DNA from: Clostridia bacterium
GTDB lineage: Bacteria > Bacillota > Clostridia > Oscillospirales > Acutalibacteraceae
Assembly: GCA_017397125.1 (NCBI GenBank)
Contig: JAFQKB010000064.1
Coordinates: 1 to 64,000 of the forward strand
Direction of reading: 5' to 3'
DNA length: 64,000 nt
The translations under genes and the position numbers were made by a program. A model generated the notes under the pieces. The model worked only from the letters and a program-made list of their open reading frames with translations, was not told where the DNA came from and made no database searches. Positions 17,186 through 26,167 of the stretch are shown in pieces (within the stretch, counting starts at the first letter, position 1; each line of letters opens with the position of its first letter).

Positions 17186-17356
17186 CCAAGCCCGGGTGAG
17201 ATGCCTTTGCGGGGCGGTCGAGAACGCCCGCCCCTACGGGGTCTATCCAACCTCGGTGTGTGACCGTAAACGGACAGGTGGGGACACCTGTCCCTACAGA
17301 GCCTATCCGACTCGGTGTAACACCGTAGGGGCCGATGCCCACATCGGCCCGGGACG
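17186..17356. repeat. Tandem imperfect repeat cluster with variable hairpin heads
   Basis: Two adjacent units of about 65 bp share the pattern CCTAC-RGRG-YCTATCC-CTCGGTGT-ACCGTA, each preceded by a different inverted repeat: GGGCGG...CCGCCC, then ACAGGTG...CACCTGT. A third inverted repeat, GGGCCGATG...CATCGGCCC, follows. The layout resembles GC-rich intergenic repeats common in gut Clostridia. No coding capacity is evident. Confidence 0.7.
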
Positions 17357-17403
17357 AAAGACCTATCCCCCACACATATTCTATTGTCTCTGTGTCACGA
17401 TGA

Positions 17404-17432
17404 AAAGGGCCGCCCGATTCGGGCGGCCCTTT
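17404..17432. terminator. Bidirectional terminator
   Basis: AAAGGGCCGCCC (17404-17415) pairs perfectly with GGGCGGCCCTTT (17421-17432). It lies just after the leftward nucleotidyltransferase gene, with four T on that strand. Confidence 0.75.
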
Positions 17433-17448
17433 CTCATTGTATGAACGA

Positions 17449-18366
17449 TTATAGATCGCTGAACAGATCCTGCTCGTACTCACCGGCATCGATGAGCTCC
17501 TTGAAGCTGGCGACCACCAGAGGCTTATCCTCGGCGTAGGTGACGCCAAACCACTTATCCGGGGTGGGCAGCACTTTGACCGACACCTTGCCCTGCTTCA
17601 GCAGGTCACCGATGTGACCGGGCAGCAGGTACTCTGCCTTAAGGGGATTGTTGCCAATGCCCTGCAGGAAGGTGACGAAGTCAGCCTCCAGCATAGGCAG
17701 ATACGCAGGGGTCAAACCCCAGAAATTCATAGACACAGCGCCGTCGGCGTCCAGAATCTTGTCGCCGGTGGCGGCGCCGCCGTCGGCGGTCTTGACGATA
17801 TCGCCGGTCTCCACCACGTCGGTGAGATAGTTATCGGCATTGACCTGGCAGACGCCGCGGGTAACGCCGCCGTTGTCGCTGAGGGTGTTCTTCAGCTGGA
17901 AGCCGGCCATGCAGAACTTGGTGTCGGCCGCCTCGGTGACCAGGAAGTTGTGCAGCTCCTTGAACGCCACCTTGCCGTAATAATCGTCGGCGTTGATGAC
18001 CACAAAGGGCTCGGTGAGCAGATCCTTGGCCGCCAGCACCGCCTGACCGGTGCCCCAAGGCTTGCCGCGACCCTCAGGGACGGAAAAGCCCTCGGGCAGA
18101 GCGTCCAGAGCCTGGAAGGCATAGCCGACCTCCACGCCATGGGCGGCGCAGATCTTCTCGATGCGGTCGCCGATGACCTCGCGGAAGTCCGCCTCGATAT
18201 CCTTGCGGATGATGAACACGATCTTGTTAAAGCCGGCCTTGATGGCATCGTGGATGGAATAGTCCATAATGATCTCGCCATTGGGGCCAACCGGGGCCAA
18301 CTGCTTGATGCCGCCGCCAAAACGGGAGCCGATGCCCGCCGCCATAATCAACAGAGTGGTTTTCAT
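17449..18366 (-). CDS. Sugar-phosphate nucleotidyltransferase
   Basis: A 305-residue nucleotidyltransferase with a GT-A fold. The N-terminal LLIMAAGIGSRFGGGIKQL is the nucleotide-binding signature, NADDYYGK near residue 112 is the metal-binding region, and MNFWGL is a further family motif. It activates a sugar 1-phosphate to a nucleotide sugar. It lies directly downstream of the galactokinase gene (28-bp gap), so galactose 1-phosphate is a plausible substrate, giving UDP-galactose without GalT; this is inference. ATG 18366 follows AAAGGAGG. Confidence 0.82.
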   Translation of the reverse strand: MKTTLLIMAAGIGSRFGGGIKQLAPVGPNGEIIMDYSIHDAIKAGFNKIVFIIRKDIEADFREVIGDRIEKICAAHGVEVGYAFQALDALPEGFSVPEGRGKPWGTGQAVLAAKDLLTEPFVVINADDYYGKVAFKELHNFLVTEAADTKFCMAGFQLKNTLSDNGGVTRGVCQVNADNYLTDVVETGDIVKTADGGAATGDKILDADGAVSMNFWGLTPAYLPMLEADFVTFLQGIGNNPLKAEYLLPGHIGDLLKQGKVSVKVLPTPDKWFGVTYAEDKPLVVASFKELIDAGEYEQDLFSDL

Positions 18367-18394
18367 ATCTATTTCCTCCTTTAATATAAGTCGA

Positions 18395-19678
18395 TCAAAC
18401 CAGCTTGTCCACGCAGACACCGCCGTAGGGGCGGATGTTCAGTACGTGGCAGGAGCCCGCGCCAAACACCTGCTCGATGGTGGTCTTGAACTCCTCCAGC
18501 TTGTCCAGCGGCACAAAATTCTGGGTGGTGCCGCCAAAGCCGCCGCCGTGGACACGCCAGGCGCCCGCCCCCTCCAGCAGACGCTGGGCCAGGGCCAGGG
18601 CCAGGGACATGCTCTGCTCCTTCACGTCGCCGGTGGCGTATACGTTCTGCAGATACTGGAAGGAGGAATTGCCGGAGGCGATGATCCGCTTTTTGAAGCC
18701 CTCAAAATCGCCGGCCCGCAGAGCCGCCACCTGCTCCAGCACCCGCTCGTTCTCCTGCAGGAAGTGGATGGCACGCAGCACCGCCCGGTCACCGTGCTGG
18801 CGGCGCAGATCGGTGATATTGGCCAGCAGAGCCTCCATGGTGGTCTGGCGCAGCACCGGCACGCCCAAAGAGGCGGCCACCGCCTTCATCTCGCCGGGCA
18901 CCGCCGCATACTCGTGGGTCAGGTCGGCGTGGTCGCCGCCCACGTCCACGATGCACAGGGCGTGACCGGTGGCGGCAAAGTCCACCTCCACCTTTTCGAT
19001 GATCGGCTGGGCGGGATCGGCAAAGTCGATGGTGATGATGTTGCCTACAGAGGAGGCCATCTGGTCCATCAGGCCACAGGGCTTGCCAAAATAAATATTC
19101 TCGGTGTACTGGGCGATCTGGGCGATCTCCACCGGGCTGACGCGACCCTCGTTGTAGAGGTGATTGAGGATCACGCCGATCAGCACCTCGAATGCGGCAG
19201 AGGAGGAAAGGCCGCTGCCCTTGAGCACGTTGGAGGTGGCGTAGGCGTCAAAGCCGCCGATGGCGTAATCCAGATCCGCAAAGCGGGCGGCGGTACCGCG
19301 GATGAGCGAAGCGGAGCCGTTTTTCTCGCTCTCCACCGGCAGCAGCTCGGCGGTGTCCACCTCGATGATGGGATAGCCCTCCGACTGCATACGGATGAGG
19401 CCGGCGGCGGGTCGCACCACCGCGATCACATCCAGATTGACGCTGCCGGCCAGCACCCGGCCATAGTTGTGGTCGGTGTGGTTGCCGCCGATCTCGGTGC
19501 GGCCCGGAGCGGAGAACAGCAGCAGGTCGCCCTCGCCGCCAAAGGTGGCGGCAAAGCCCTCCACCGCGCCGGCATAGCGGGCACGCTGCTGGGCTACGTT
19601 GTCCGTACCGTACAGGGCGGCCAGAGCGCCGTCGTAGGCACCGTCTTGAATCTTCTTGAGCAGAGTTTGAGCAGACAT
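18395..19678 (-). CDS. galK: Galactokinase-family GHMP kinase
   Basis: GHMP sugar kinase of about 427 residues. Motif 1 reads GRTEIGGNHTDHNYG rather than the classic GRVNLIGEHTDY. Motif 2 is KGSGLSSSAAFEVL (ATP phosphate loop), and motif 3 is RVHGGGFGGT near the C terminus. Substrate preference is probably galactose, but the divergent motif 1 leaves room for another sugar. ATG 19678 is preferred over 19684 because AGAGG then lies 9 nt away. It is upstream in the same operon as the nucleotidyltransferase, an activation pair for a free sugar. Confidence 0.85.
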   Translation of the reverse strand: MSAQTLLKKIQDGAYDGALAALYGTDNVAQQRARYAGAVEGFAATFGGEGDLLLFSAPGRTEIGGNHTDHNYGRVLAGSVNLDVIAVVRPAAGLIRMQSEGYPIIEVDTAELLPVESEKNGSASLIRGTAARFADLDYAIGGFDAYATSNVLKGSGLSSSAAFEVLIGVILNHLYNEGRVSPVEIAQIAQYTENIYFGKPCGLMDQMASSVGNIITIDFADPAQPIIEKVEVDFAATGHALCIVDVGGDHADLTHEYAAVPGEMKAVAASLGVPVLRQTTMEALLANITDLRRQHGDRAVLRAIHFLQENERVLEQVAALRAGDFEGFKKRIIASGNSSFQYLQNVYATGDVKEQSMSLALALAQRLLEGAGAWRVHGGGFGGTTQNFVPLDKLEEFKTTIEQVFGAGSCHVLNIRPYGGVCVDKLV

Positions 19679-19770
19679 ATTCATCTTCCTCTCTGTTAGA
19701 GTATAATATCCATGATTACATTATATATTGCCGGGACAAAAAAGTACACCCCTTTTATTTGGCATAAGTA

Positions 19771-19799
19771 TGGACAAATGTTGCATTGTGTGGTATACT
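19771..19799 (+). promoter_or_regulatory. Promoter of the AraC regulator gene
   Basis: TGGACA (19771-19776) and TATACT (19794-19799), spacer 17 bp. The region is divergent with galK. Confidence 0.65.
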
Positions 19800-19829
19800 G
19801 TATCCATCAAGACAAAGGAGGGACCCTCT

Positions 19830-20651
19830 ATGGCAAGCGGAAGATATCAATTCCGGGATGCGCTGAAAGAAAACGCCGGTCTGTCGGTGTACAACACCGG
19901 CTACGAACAATGCGATAGCAACCACAGTTGGGGTCCCGCCCTGCGGGATCACTATCTCATCCACTACGTGGTGTCCGGCCAGGGCATCCTGCACTGCAAC
20001 CAGCAGACCTACTCCGTGGGCGCCGGCCAGCTCTTCATCATGTACCCCTCCCAGGTGGCGGACTATCAGGCGGATGCCCACGACCCCTGGCAGTACAGCT
20101 GGGTAGGCTTCAATGGCACCGACGCCCGGCGTCTGGTCAAGTTGGCGGGCTTTTCCCGGCAGCAGCCGGTGCTGGCCAGCGACGACCCGGAGCGCACCGC
20201 CGCCCTGCTGCGCCGCATCGCGGACGCCAGCGGCAACACCCCGGCGGCGGACGCGGAGATGGCGGGCTGTCTGTACCTCTTTTTGGCCCATCTGATCCGG
20301 ATGAACCGCCAACGTCCCGCCGACGACACCCACCAGACCTACGTAGCCAACGCCCTGCGGTACATCCAGTACAATTACGCCAACGACATCGGCGTCACCG
20401 ACATCGCCCGATACGTAGGTATCAGCCGCAGTCAGCTGTATCGGGCATTCCTACAGGATTTCGGAGTGTCCCCCCACAACTATCTGCAGACCTACCGCAT
20501 CAACGAGGCCTGCAGCCTGCTGCACGACCCCTCCTATTCTGTGGCGGAGGTCGCCGGCTCAGTAGGTTTCAACGACCCGCTGTATTTCTCCCGGGTCTTT
20601 AAGTCCATCAAGTCCTGCACCCCCTCCGAATACCGTAAAAACAACACCTAA
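19830..20651 (+). CDS. AraC-family transcriptional regulator
   Basis: A 273-residue regulator. An N-terminal cupin-type arm (about 20-90, with LRDHYLIHYVVSGQG) should bind a sugar-like effector. Two helix-turn-helix motifs at the C terminus (about 170-270) carry NDIGVTDIARYVGISRSQLY and the closing VAGSVGFNDPLYFSRVFK. ATG 19830 follows AAAGGAGGGACC; the longer ORF to 19728 would overlap the promoter. It is divergent from the galactokinase pair and 16 bp upstream of a phosphoesterase gene, so it may control either. Confidence 0.88.
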   Translation: MASGRYQFRDALKENAGLSVYNTGYEQCDSNHSWGPALRDHYLIHYVVSGQGILHCNQQTYSVGAGQLFIMYPSQVADYQADAHDPWQYSWVGFNGTDARRLVKLAGFSRQQPVLASDDPERTAALLRRIADASGNTPAADAEMAGCLYLFLAHLIRMNRQRPADDTHQTYVANALRYIQYNYANDIGVTDIARYVGISRSQLYRAFLQDFGVSPHNYLQTYRINEACSLLHDPSYSVAEVAGSVGFNDPLYFSRVFKSIKSCTPSEYRKNNT

Positions 20652-20667
20652 AAAGGAGCGATACAAT

Positions 20668-21780
20668 ATGCTGCAGACACATCCGGCGGTCTTTGCCGTA
20701 AACGATACCTATCAGATTATGGTGCCCGTGAAAAAGGAATGCCTGATGTGGGTGCAGGTAGGCGACAAGACCTACTACGATGCCACCTGCGGCATTCTGC
20801 GCTCCCTATCCGAGATGCACAGCGTGACGGTGCCCATGGCGGAGCTGGACGCCGCCGGCGGCTACACCGTCTGCATCCGGGAGGTATATAAGCGGGGCTC
20901 CTGGTGCTCCGAGACCGCCACCGAGGTGCTGACCTACCCCTACACCTTTACCCCCGTGCCCCCCACCGACGCCCGGGCCTATTGCATCTCCGACGCCCAC
21001 GAGCGGGTGGAGGAGCCCATCCGGGCGGCAGAGGCCTTTGGTGCGTTTGATTTTCTCATTCTCAATGGCGATCTGTCCAACTGCTGCGACGACCCGGCTG
21101 TACTGCTCAACACCTACCACATCAGCTCCCGGCTGACCGGCGGCACCAAGCCCATCGTCTTTGCCCGGGGCAACCACGACCTGCGGGGCAGTCACTCCGA
21201 GATGACCGAGACATACACACCCCACAGCCGCAGCGGGCACACCTACTACACCTTCCGCTTCGGCACCCTGTGGGGGCTGGTGCTGGACTGCGGCGAGGAC
21301 AAGCGGGACGACCACATCGAGTGCGGCAACGTATTCTGCTGTCGGGACTTTCGCGAGCAGGAGACCGAGTACATCCGAGAGGTCATCGCCCGGGCCGAAC
21401 AGGAATACGCCGCCGAGGGTGTCACCACCCGGGCAGTGATCATCCACTATCCCATCTCCCACCACCTGTGGCCGGACTATGAGTTCGAGCCGGACATTTT
21501 CCGGGAGTGGTGCCGGCTGCTGCGGGAGGAGGTTCGCCCTCATATCATGATCTGCGGACACATGCACATCTCGGACGTATGGAAACCCGGCGGACCCCAG
21601 GACTCCTTTGGCCAGCCCTGCCCCATCGTGCTGTCCGGCGTGCCCCGGGACGGCTATCACGCCGGCTGCGGCTACGAGTTCGGTGATACGGCGATCCGTG
21701 CCACCCACACCGACAGCAACGGCGAGATCCTGCAGCAGACCGCCATCCTGCCCCACGGGATGCCCAAAAAGGATTTCTAA
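20668..21780 (+). CDS. Calcineurin-like metallophosphoesterase
   Basis: A 370-residue protein with an N-terminal beta-sandwich of purple-acid-phosphatase type (about 1-95) and a metallophosphoesterase domain. Metal-ligand motifs are SDAHE, NGDLSN, RGNHD and GHMH in order. No signal peptide is evident, so the enzyme appears cytoplasmic. The substrate is unknown. AAAAGGAGC precedes the ATG. It is probably co-transcribed with the AraC gene. Confidence 0.85.
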   Translation: MLQTHPAVFAVNDTYQIMVPVKKECLMWVQVGDKTYYDATCGILRSLSEMHSVTVPMAELDAAGGYTVCIREVYKRGSWCSETATEVLTYPYTFTPVPPTDARAYCISDAHERVEEPIRAAEAFGAFDFLILNGDLSNCCDDPAVLLNTYHISSRLTGGTKPIVFARGNHDLRGSHSEMTETYTPHSRSGHTYYTFRFGTLWGLVLDCGEDKRDDHIECGNVFCCRDFREQETEYIREVIARAEQEYAAEGVTTRAVIIHYPISHHLWPDYEFEPDIFREWCRLLREEVRPHIMICGHMHISDVWKPGGPQDSFGQPCPIVLSGVPRDGYHAGCGYEFGDTAIRATHTDSNGEILQQTAILPHGMPKKDF

Positions 21781-21827
21781 GCCATATGTGACAAAGGGCG
21801 CTCCGCTGCCACCAATGCGGGTATAAG

Positions 21828-21935
21828 CTTCTCCTTGAGGAGAAGCTGTCACCGCAGGTGACTGATGAGGTGTAGCCGTCCGCAGACGGCGTTATTCTCT
21901 TACCACCTCATCCGACCTCGTCGGCTTTTGTACTA
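21828..21935. repeat. REP-like hairpin element
   Basis: AGCTTCTCC pairs with GGAGAAGCT (21828-21849), followed by GTCACC/GGTGAC, CTGATGAGGTG, CCGTC/GACGG and a distal CCACCTCATC that can pair back with GATGAGGTG. This is the layout of the dispersed intergenic elements common in Ruminococcaceae-type genomes. A related piece is at 22009-22042 and another at 40549-40602. Confidence 0.6.
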
Positions 21936-22123
21936 ACCTGGGAATATGGCGATAGACATATTCGAGAGACGAAAACGCGATTCGTAATTCGAAGCATCTA
22001 AAAGCCGCCTCGGCCACCTTCCCCTCGAGGGGAAGGTTTTGCCTTCTTTACGCCTCGCTAAAAGTTATTTTTCTCTCCGGTAAAACCGAAGGTTGCCTTT
22101 ATTGCAAACAAGACGCCTAAACA
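21936..22123. other. Non-coding intergenic sequence
   Basis: Apart from the hairpin CCTTCCCCTCGAGGGGAAGG (about 22018-22037), part of the same repeat family, I see no gene or regulatory site here. Confidence 0.5.
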
Positions 22124-22169
22124 AAACCTCTGCGACGGGCCAGCCGGCCATCGCAGAGGTTTCTTTATT
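22124..22169 (+). terminator. Intrinsic terminator
   Basis: AAACCTCTGCGA pairs with TCGCAGAGGTTT around an inner GGCCAGCCGGCC hairpin, followed by CTTTATTG. It is far (about 340 bp) from the phosphoesterase stop codon. Confidence 0.6.
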
Positions 22170-22249
22170 GCTTTTCGATAAATATAGACAAAAATATACA
22201 CCGCGCTTTGTGCAGAGTGACAACATTATTGAAATTCGCACGGTAATTA

Positions 22250-22278
22250 TTGACAAACAATAAATATTGGGCTATAAT
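22250..22278 (+). promoter_or_regulatory. Promoter of the DUF4173 gene
   Basis: Consensus TTGACA (22250-22255) and TATAAT (22273-22278) with a 17-bp spacer. Confidence 0.85.
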
Positions 22279-22336
22279 CGCTCTATCGAGCATCCGTGTG
22301 CTCCCAAAATCACTGCGCAGGCAGGAGGTATCCGCT

Positions 22337-24376
22337 ATGGAACAAAACCAGACCCACCCCACCGGCACACCCTCTCACGAGCAGCCGGTATACACATCCC
22401 CCGCACCGCCCCAGCCACCGGCACAGAAAAAGCCGACTGTTCCCTCCGACCGACGGGACAGCATCCTGGCGGCGGTACTGCTGGCTCTATCGTTGCTGTT
22501 TGCCAATTTCTCCCTCTACGGCGGATTTCGGCTGGGCTATGCCATCGGCTTTTTGGCGGTGCTGGTGTGCGGCGCCGTGTACCTGAGCCGGCGGCTGCGC
22601 CGCCCCACCCTCTACGGCGCCTTCTGCCTGACGGCGGCGGTGGCCGCCCTGGGCATTTTCCTGTGGCACGCCGACGGCGCTATCCGTTTTTTTGCCGTCT
22701 GCGGTATGACCCTTTTGTCCGCCCTGGCCCTGCTGGACGCCTCCGGCATCGCCCGCCGGGACGGCGGCACCATCGCGGTGGTGGCAGACATTGCCCGCCT
22801 GCTGTTTGGCCGTCCCTTTGCCCATCTAGGCAAAGCCATCCCCGCCATCTTCTGGGTGAAAAAGGGCGACGCCGTCGAAAAGCGCCGCTTTGGCGGGGCG
22901 CTGCTGGGTCTGCTGTGCGCCCTGCCGGTGCTGCTGGTGGTGGTCCCCTTATTGCTGGAGGCGGACGCGGCCTTTGAGGGGCTGCTGGAGCACACCATTC
23001 TGGACAATCTGGGCGAGATCTTTGTGTCCGTGCAGGTGGGTGTGCCCCTGTTCATACTGCTGTTCTCGCTGCTATTCGGTCTGCGGCACGACCTGCCGGA
23101 AAGACCGGCGGCCCAGCCCGCCCAACGGCACGGGGTATCGGCCATGGCGATCAACGCCTTTCTGGGCACCATCAGCGCCGTGTACGTGCTGTATCTTTTC
23201 TCCCAGCTGGCCTACTTCTTCAGCGCCTTTTCCGGCATTCTGCCGAAGGACTACACGGTGGCTCAGTACGCCCGGCGGGGCTTTTTCGAGATGTGCGCCA
23301 TCTGCGCCATCAACCTGCTGATGGTGGCGGTCTGCCTGGGTCTGTCCCGCAAGCAGGAGGGCAAAGCGCCCCTGTCCACCCGGCTGGTGGCGCTGTTTGT
23401 TCTGCTCTTCTCCCTGGGTCTGGTGGCCACAGCCCTCTCTAAGATGGTGCTGTACATCGGCTCCTTCGGCATGACCCGGCTGCGTGTCCTCACCGGCGTG
23501 TTTATGGTGATGCTGGCCGCGGTGCTGCTGTTCGTGGCGATACGGCTGTTCTGGATGCGCTTTTCCTATATGCGGGCCGCCGTGGTGGCCATCGCGGTCA
23601 TCGGTCTGGCGGTGGGCTACGTGGACGTAGACACCTTTATCGCCCGATACAACATCCACGCCTATGAGCAGGGGCAGATCGAGGAGCTGGACGTGGGGCA
23701 CCTGACTGAGCTGTCCGAGGGTGCCGTCCCCTATCTGGTGGAGCTGTGGGAGAAATCCCCGTCCGGCGAGGACCATCACCACACCCTGACCAACTATCTG
23801 TGGGAGCAGCTGGAGGAGTATGGCCACATCGATTGGGACAAGGAAACGGACGCCTATTTCTTCACCCCCGACCCCGCAGAGGATTTCCGTAAATTCAACA
23901 TAGACTGTCTGCAGGCACGCCGGGCGGTGGTGGAACGGGCCGACGCCATTCTGGCAGCCATGCAGTATTACATCGACCAAGATCAGAACGACCACGACGA
24001 CTATGACAACCGGCCCGCCGGCAACCCGGATGCGGTCCATCCCCTGCGCAACGGTCTGCTGGCCGACTATATGGGAGACTACTATGAGAGCCACCTGGTG
24101 GAACGGCTGGGGGACGTGGTGCTCTCCACCGGAGAAGAGGCCTCTTTCTATCACGCCTATCATCCCAACGCCTTTGCCGACCACGTGGTGTACGAGCTGG
24201 GGGATCTGTATCTCATCCCCCACTGGGTAAGCAAGCCATATGAGCTGGGGCTGTACGTAGTCACCGACGAGCAGGTGTATACGGTGGAGGAGGCCCACAC
24301 ATACGGACTGGTGGCAACCAACGATATCCGCTATATGCTACCCGGCGAGATGCTGTATGAGGTGCCCTATGTATAA
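22337..24376 (+). CDS. DUF4173 multipass membrane protein
   Basis: A 679-residue protein. The N-terminal 40 residues are proline-rich and cytoplasmic (PPQPPAQKK). About twelve hydrophobic segments fill residues 45-460. A soluble, acidic C-terminal domain (about 465-679) lies after the last helix, near RAAVVAIAVIGLAVGYVDVD. The pattern matches the DUF4153/DUF4173 family; function unknown. ATG 22337 has GCAGGAGG 8 nt upstream. It overlaps the DUF2809 gene by 8 bp. Confidence 0.78.
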   Translation: MEQNQTHPTGTPSHEQPVYTSPAPPQPPAQKKPTVPSDRRDSILAAVLLALSLLFANFSLYGGFRLGYAIGFLAVLVCGAVYLSRRLRRPTLYGAFCLTAAVAALGIFLWHADGAIRFFAVCGMTLLSALALLDASGIARRDGGTIAVVADIARLLFGRPFAHLGKAIPAIFWVKKGDAVEKRRFGGALLGLLCALPVLLVVVPLLLEADAAFEGLLEHTILDNLGEIFVSVQVGVPLFILLFSLLFGLRHDLPERPAAQPAQRHGVSAMAINAFLGTISAVYVLYLFSQLAYFFSAFSGILPKDYTVAQYARRGFFEMCAICAINLLMVAVCLGLSRKQEGKAPLSTRLVALFVLLFSLGLVATALSKMVLYIGSFGMTRLRVLTGVFMVMLAAVLLFVAIRLFWMRFSYMRAAVVAIAVIGLAVGYVDVDTFIARYNIHAYEQGQIEELDVGHLTELSEGAVPYLVELWEKSPSGEDHHHTLTNYLWEQLEEYGHIDWDKETDAYFFTPDPAEDFRKFNIDCLQARRAVVERADAILAAMQYYIDQDQNDHDDYDNRPAGNPDAVHPLRNGLLADYMGDYYESHLVERLGDVVLSTGEEASFYHAYHPNAFADHVVYELGDLYLIPHWVSKPYELGLYVVTDEQVYTVEEAHTYGLVATNDIRYMLPGEMLYEVPYV

Positions 24377-24752
24377 GCCGTCCCGGCGCCTGGGGTTTCT
24401 GGCCGGTGCGGCGGTGCTGCTCATCACCGAGGTGCTGATCGGGCTGTACGTGCGTGACGGCTTTGTGCGGCCCTATCTGGGGGACGTGCTGGTGGTGGTG
24501 CTGCTGTACTGCCTGGTGCGGGTGGCGCTCCCCACCGGCGTCCGGCTGCTGCCGCTGTATCTGTTTCTGTTGGCGGCGGCGGTGGAGATCGCCCAATATC
24601 TGGACATTCTCTCCCTGCTGGGGGTGGGCGCCGGCTCTCCCCTGCGGGTCGTCTTCGGCACCAGCTTCTCCTGGGCGGATATGCTGTGCTATCTGGCCGG
24701 GGCGGCGGTGTGCGCCGGTGTGGACCATTTACTAAAGCCAAAACGATCGTAA
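24369..24752 (+). CDS. DUF2809 membrane protein
   Basis: A 127-residue protein with four predicted membrane helices. The family-type segments RPYLGDVLVVVLLYCLVR and FSWADMLCYLAGA are seen. DUF2809 proteins are small VanZ-like membrane proteins of unknown function. ATG 24369 overlaps the stop of the upstream gene, so the two are translationally coupled; ATG 24357 is possible but less likely. Confidence 0.78.
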   Translation: MYKPSRRLGFLAGAAVLLITEVLIGLYVRDGFVRPYLGDVLVVVLLYCLVRVALPTGVRLLPLYLFLLAAAVEIAQYLDILSLLGVGAGSPLRVVFGTSFSWADMLCYLAGAAVCAGVDHLLKPKRS

Positions 24753-24754
24753 GC

Positions 24755-24795
24755 AAGAAGCGGTGTGCCGTCACGGCATACCGCTTCTTATTTAT
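24755..24795. terminator. Shared terminator between convergent genes
   Basis: AAGAAGCGGTGTGCCG (24755-24770) pairs with CGGCATACCGCTTCTT (24774-24789, one T-G wobble), followed by ATTTAT. Confidence 0.8.
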
Positions 24796-24804
24796 ACTCT
24801 GTAA

Positions 24805-25293
24805 TTATTCCGGCACATAGATGGGTGGATAACCGCAATCGTATATCTTCCAACCGGATTCTTTGCTTTCCATCACCAGAATGTACATATACTGGCGCGA
24901 TACTTCTTCTCCCTTTTGCCCCCATGCATTGTCCTTTTCACACCGTACGACATCTGCCGTCTGCACATAACAACACGCATAGTAGTCTTTGGACAGTTCT
25001 TTCAGATCTTCTCGTTCGGACTCTCGCAACTGATCCTTTGAAACCTCTTCGCAATGGTTAAGAGCTATCAACGTGATCGGCTGCTCTACCCTGTTTTCGA
25101 TCTCATAACGGGGAGAAAAATAGGTTTTCTTATTCGTGGCGGGTGCATCTATCTCATCGTAGTAGGCGCGCACAACGTCTGCAGCCGTCTGACCATTGGC
25201 GTCCTGCCCGCCATAGCGGGCAGACCGACCGCAGCCACCCACACACAGTAGAATAGCAATACCGCACAATACAATGCAAACGATCCTTTTCAC
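24805..25293 (-). CDS. Small lipoprotein, unknown
   Basis: A 162-residue secreted lipoprotein. The type II signal peptide (VKRIVCIVLCGIAILLCVGGC) ends in a GGC lipobox near residue 20. The mature part contains TAADVVRAYYDEIDA and alternating beta segments, similar in style to DUF4829-type NTF2-like lipoproteins, but I cannot confirm the family. GTG 25293 is chosen because AGGAGG lies 7 nt upstream. It is monocistronic with its own promoter. Confidence 0.75.
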   Translation of the reverse strand: MKRIVCIVLCGIAILLCVGGCGRSARYGGQDANGQTAADVVRAYYDEIDAPATNKKTYFSPRYEIENRVEQPITLIALNHCEEVSKDQLRESEREDLKELSKDYYACCYVQTADVVRCEKDNAWGQKGEEVSRQYMYILVMESKESGWKIYDCGYPPIYVPE

Positions 25294-25370
25294 AAGCACA
25301 CCTCCTACAACAAAACGAACAGGTGTTTAAAAACACAGTGAAATCGCACAGATCACCTTGTTCCGTATTT

Positions 25371-25399
25371 ATTATACTAGCATTTGTTAGAAAAATCAA
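25371..25399 (-). promoter_or_regulatory. Promoter of the small lipoprotein gene
   Basis: TTGATT (25394-25399) and TATAAT (25371-25376) on the minus strand, spacer 17 bp. The leader contains GTGTTTTTAAACAC, a short inverted repeat. Confidence 0.65.
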
Positions 25400-25444
25400 T
25401 ATCATCTTTTTTTTGCAAAATCACTAAACCACATTGGCGCAGAA

Positions 25445-26152
25445 TCACTCCACCCGCTGTAATTCCTCCCGCAGGCGGCGGATGATGCGCTTTTCCAGCC
25501 GGGATATGTAGGACTGGGAGATGCCCAGCCGGTCCGCCACCTCCTTTTGGGTGTGCTCCTGCTCGCCGCAGATGCCAAAGCGCAGCCGCATGATCTGCTG
25601 CTCCCGGGGGGACAGCCGCGCCACGCACAAAAGCAGCTGCTGCCGCTCCGCCTCCTGCTCCAGGTCCCGGTGCACCACGTCCGGGTCGCTGCCAAGCACG
25701 TCGGACAGCAGCAGCTCGTTGCCGTCCCAGTCCACGTTCAGCGGCTCGTCGATGGAGATCTCGCTGCGCCGCTGGGCGTTTTTGCGCAGATACATCAGTA
25801 TCTCGTTTTCAATACAGCGGGAGGAGTAGGTAGCCAGCTTGATATTCCGGTCCGGGCAGAAGGTCTGCACCGCCTTAATGAGGCCGATAGTGCCGATGGA
25901 GATGAGATCCTCCACCCCCACGCCGGAGCTCTCAAACTTGCGGGCAATGTACACCACCAGCCGCAGATTGTGGGTGATGAGCGCGTCCCGCGCCCCCTCA
26001 TCCCCCCGGGCCAGGCGGTCGAGAAGTCCCCGTTCCTCCTCGGCGGTCAGCGGCGGCGGCAGCACCTCCGCCCCGTTGATGTAATGCACCGGCTCCCCGG
26101 AAAACAACCGCCAGAACAGCCGCCACAGCCGAAAAAAGAATCCATACAGCAT
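25445..26152 (-). CDS. sigE: Sporulation sigma factor SigE (pro-sigma E)
   Basis: Mother-cell sigma factor, 235 residues including a hydrophobic amphipathic pro-sequence ([13 protein letters not shown]) removed by SpoIIGA. Region 2 is seen as [34 protein letters not shown] sequence and region 4 as [20 protein letters not shown], the DNA-binding helix-turn-helix. ATG 26152 is preferred over GTG 26164 because AAAGGTG then has 9-nt spacing. It follows spoIIGA by 15 bp. Unlike Bacillus, sigG is not the next gene; a convergent-side lipoprotein unit lies downstream. Confidence 0.95.
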   Translation of the reverse strand: MLYGFFFRLWRLFWRLFSGEPVHYINGAEVLPPPLTAEEERGLLDRLARGDEGARDALITHNLRLVVYIARKFESSGVGVEDLISIGTIGLIKAVQTFCPDRNIKLATYSSRCIENEILMYLRKNAQRRSEISIDEPLNVDWDGNELLLSDVLGSDPDVVHRDLEQEAERQQLLLCVARLSPREQQIMRLRFGICGEQEHTQKEVADRLGISQSYISRLEKRIIRRLREELQRVE

Positions 26153-26167
26153 ACTCGTCGTCACCTT

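Noticed and set aside
17186..17356. Possible CRISPR array
   Set aside because: Only two or three units, no fixed-length spacers between identical repeats, and no cas genes nearby.
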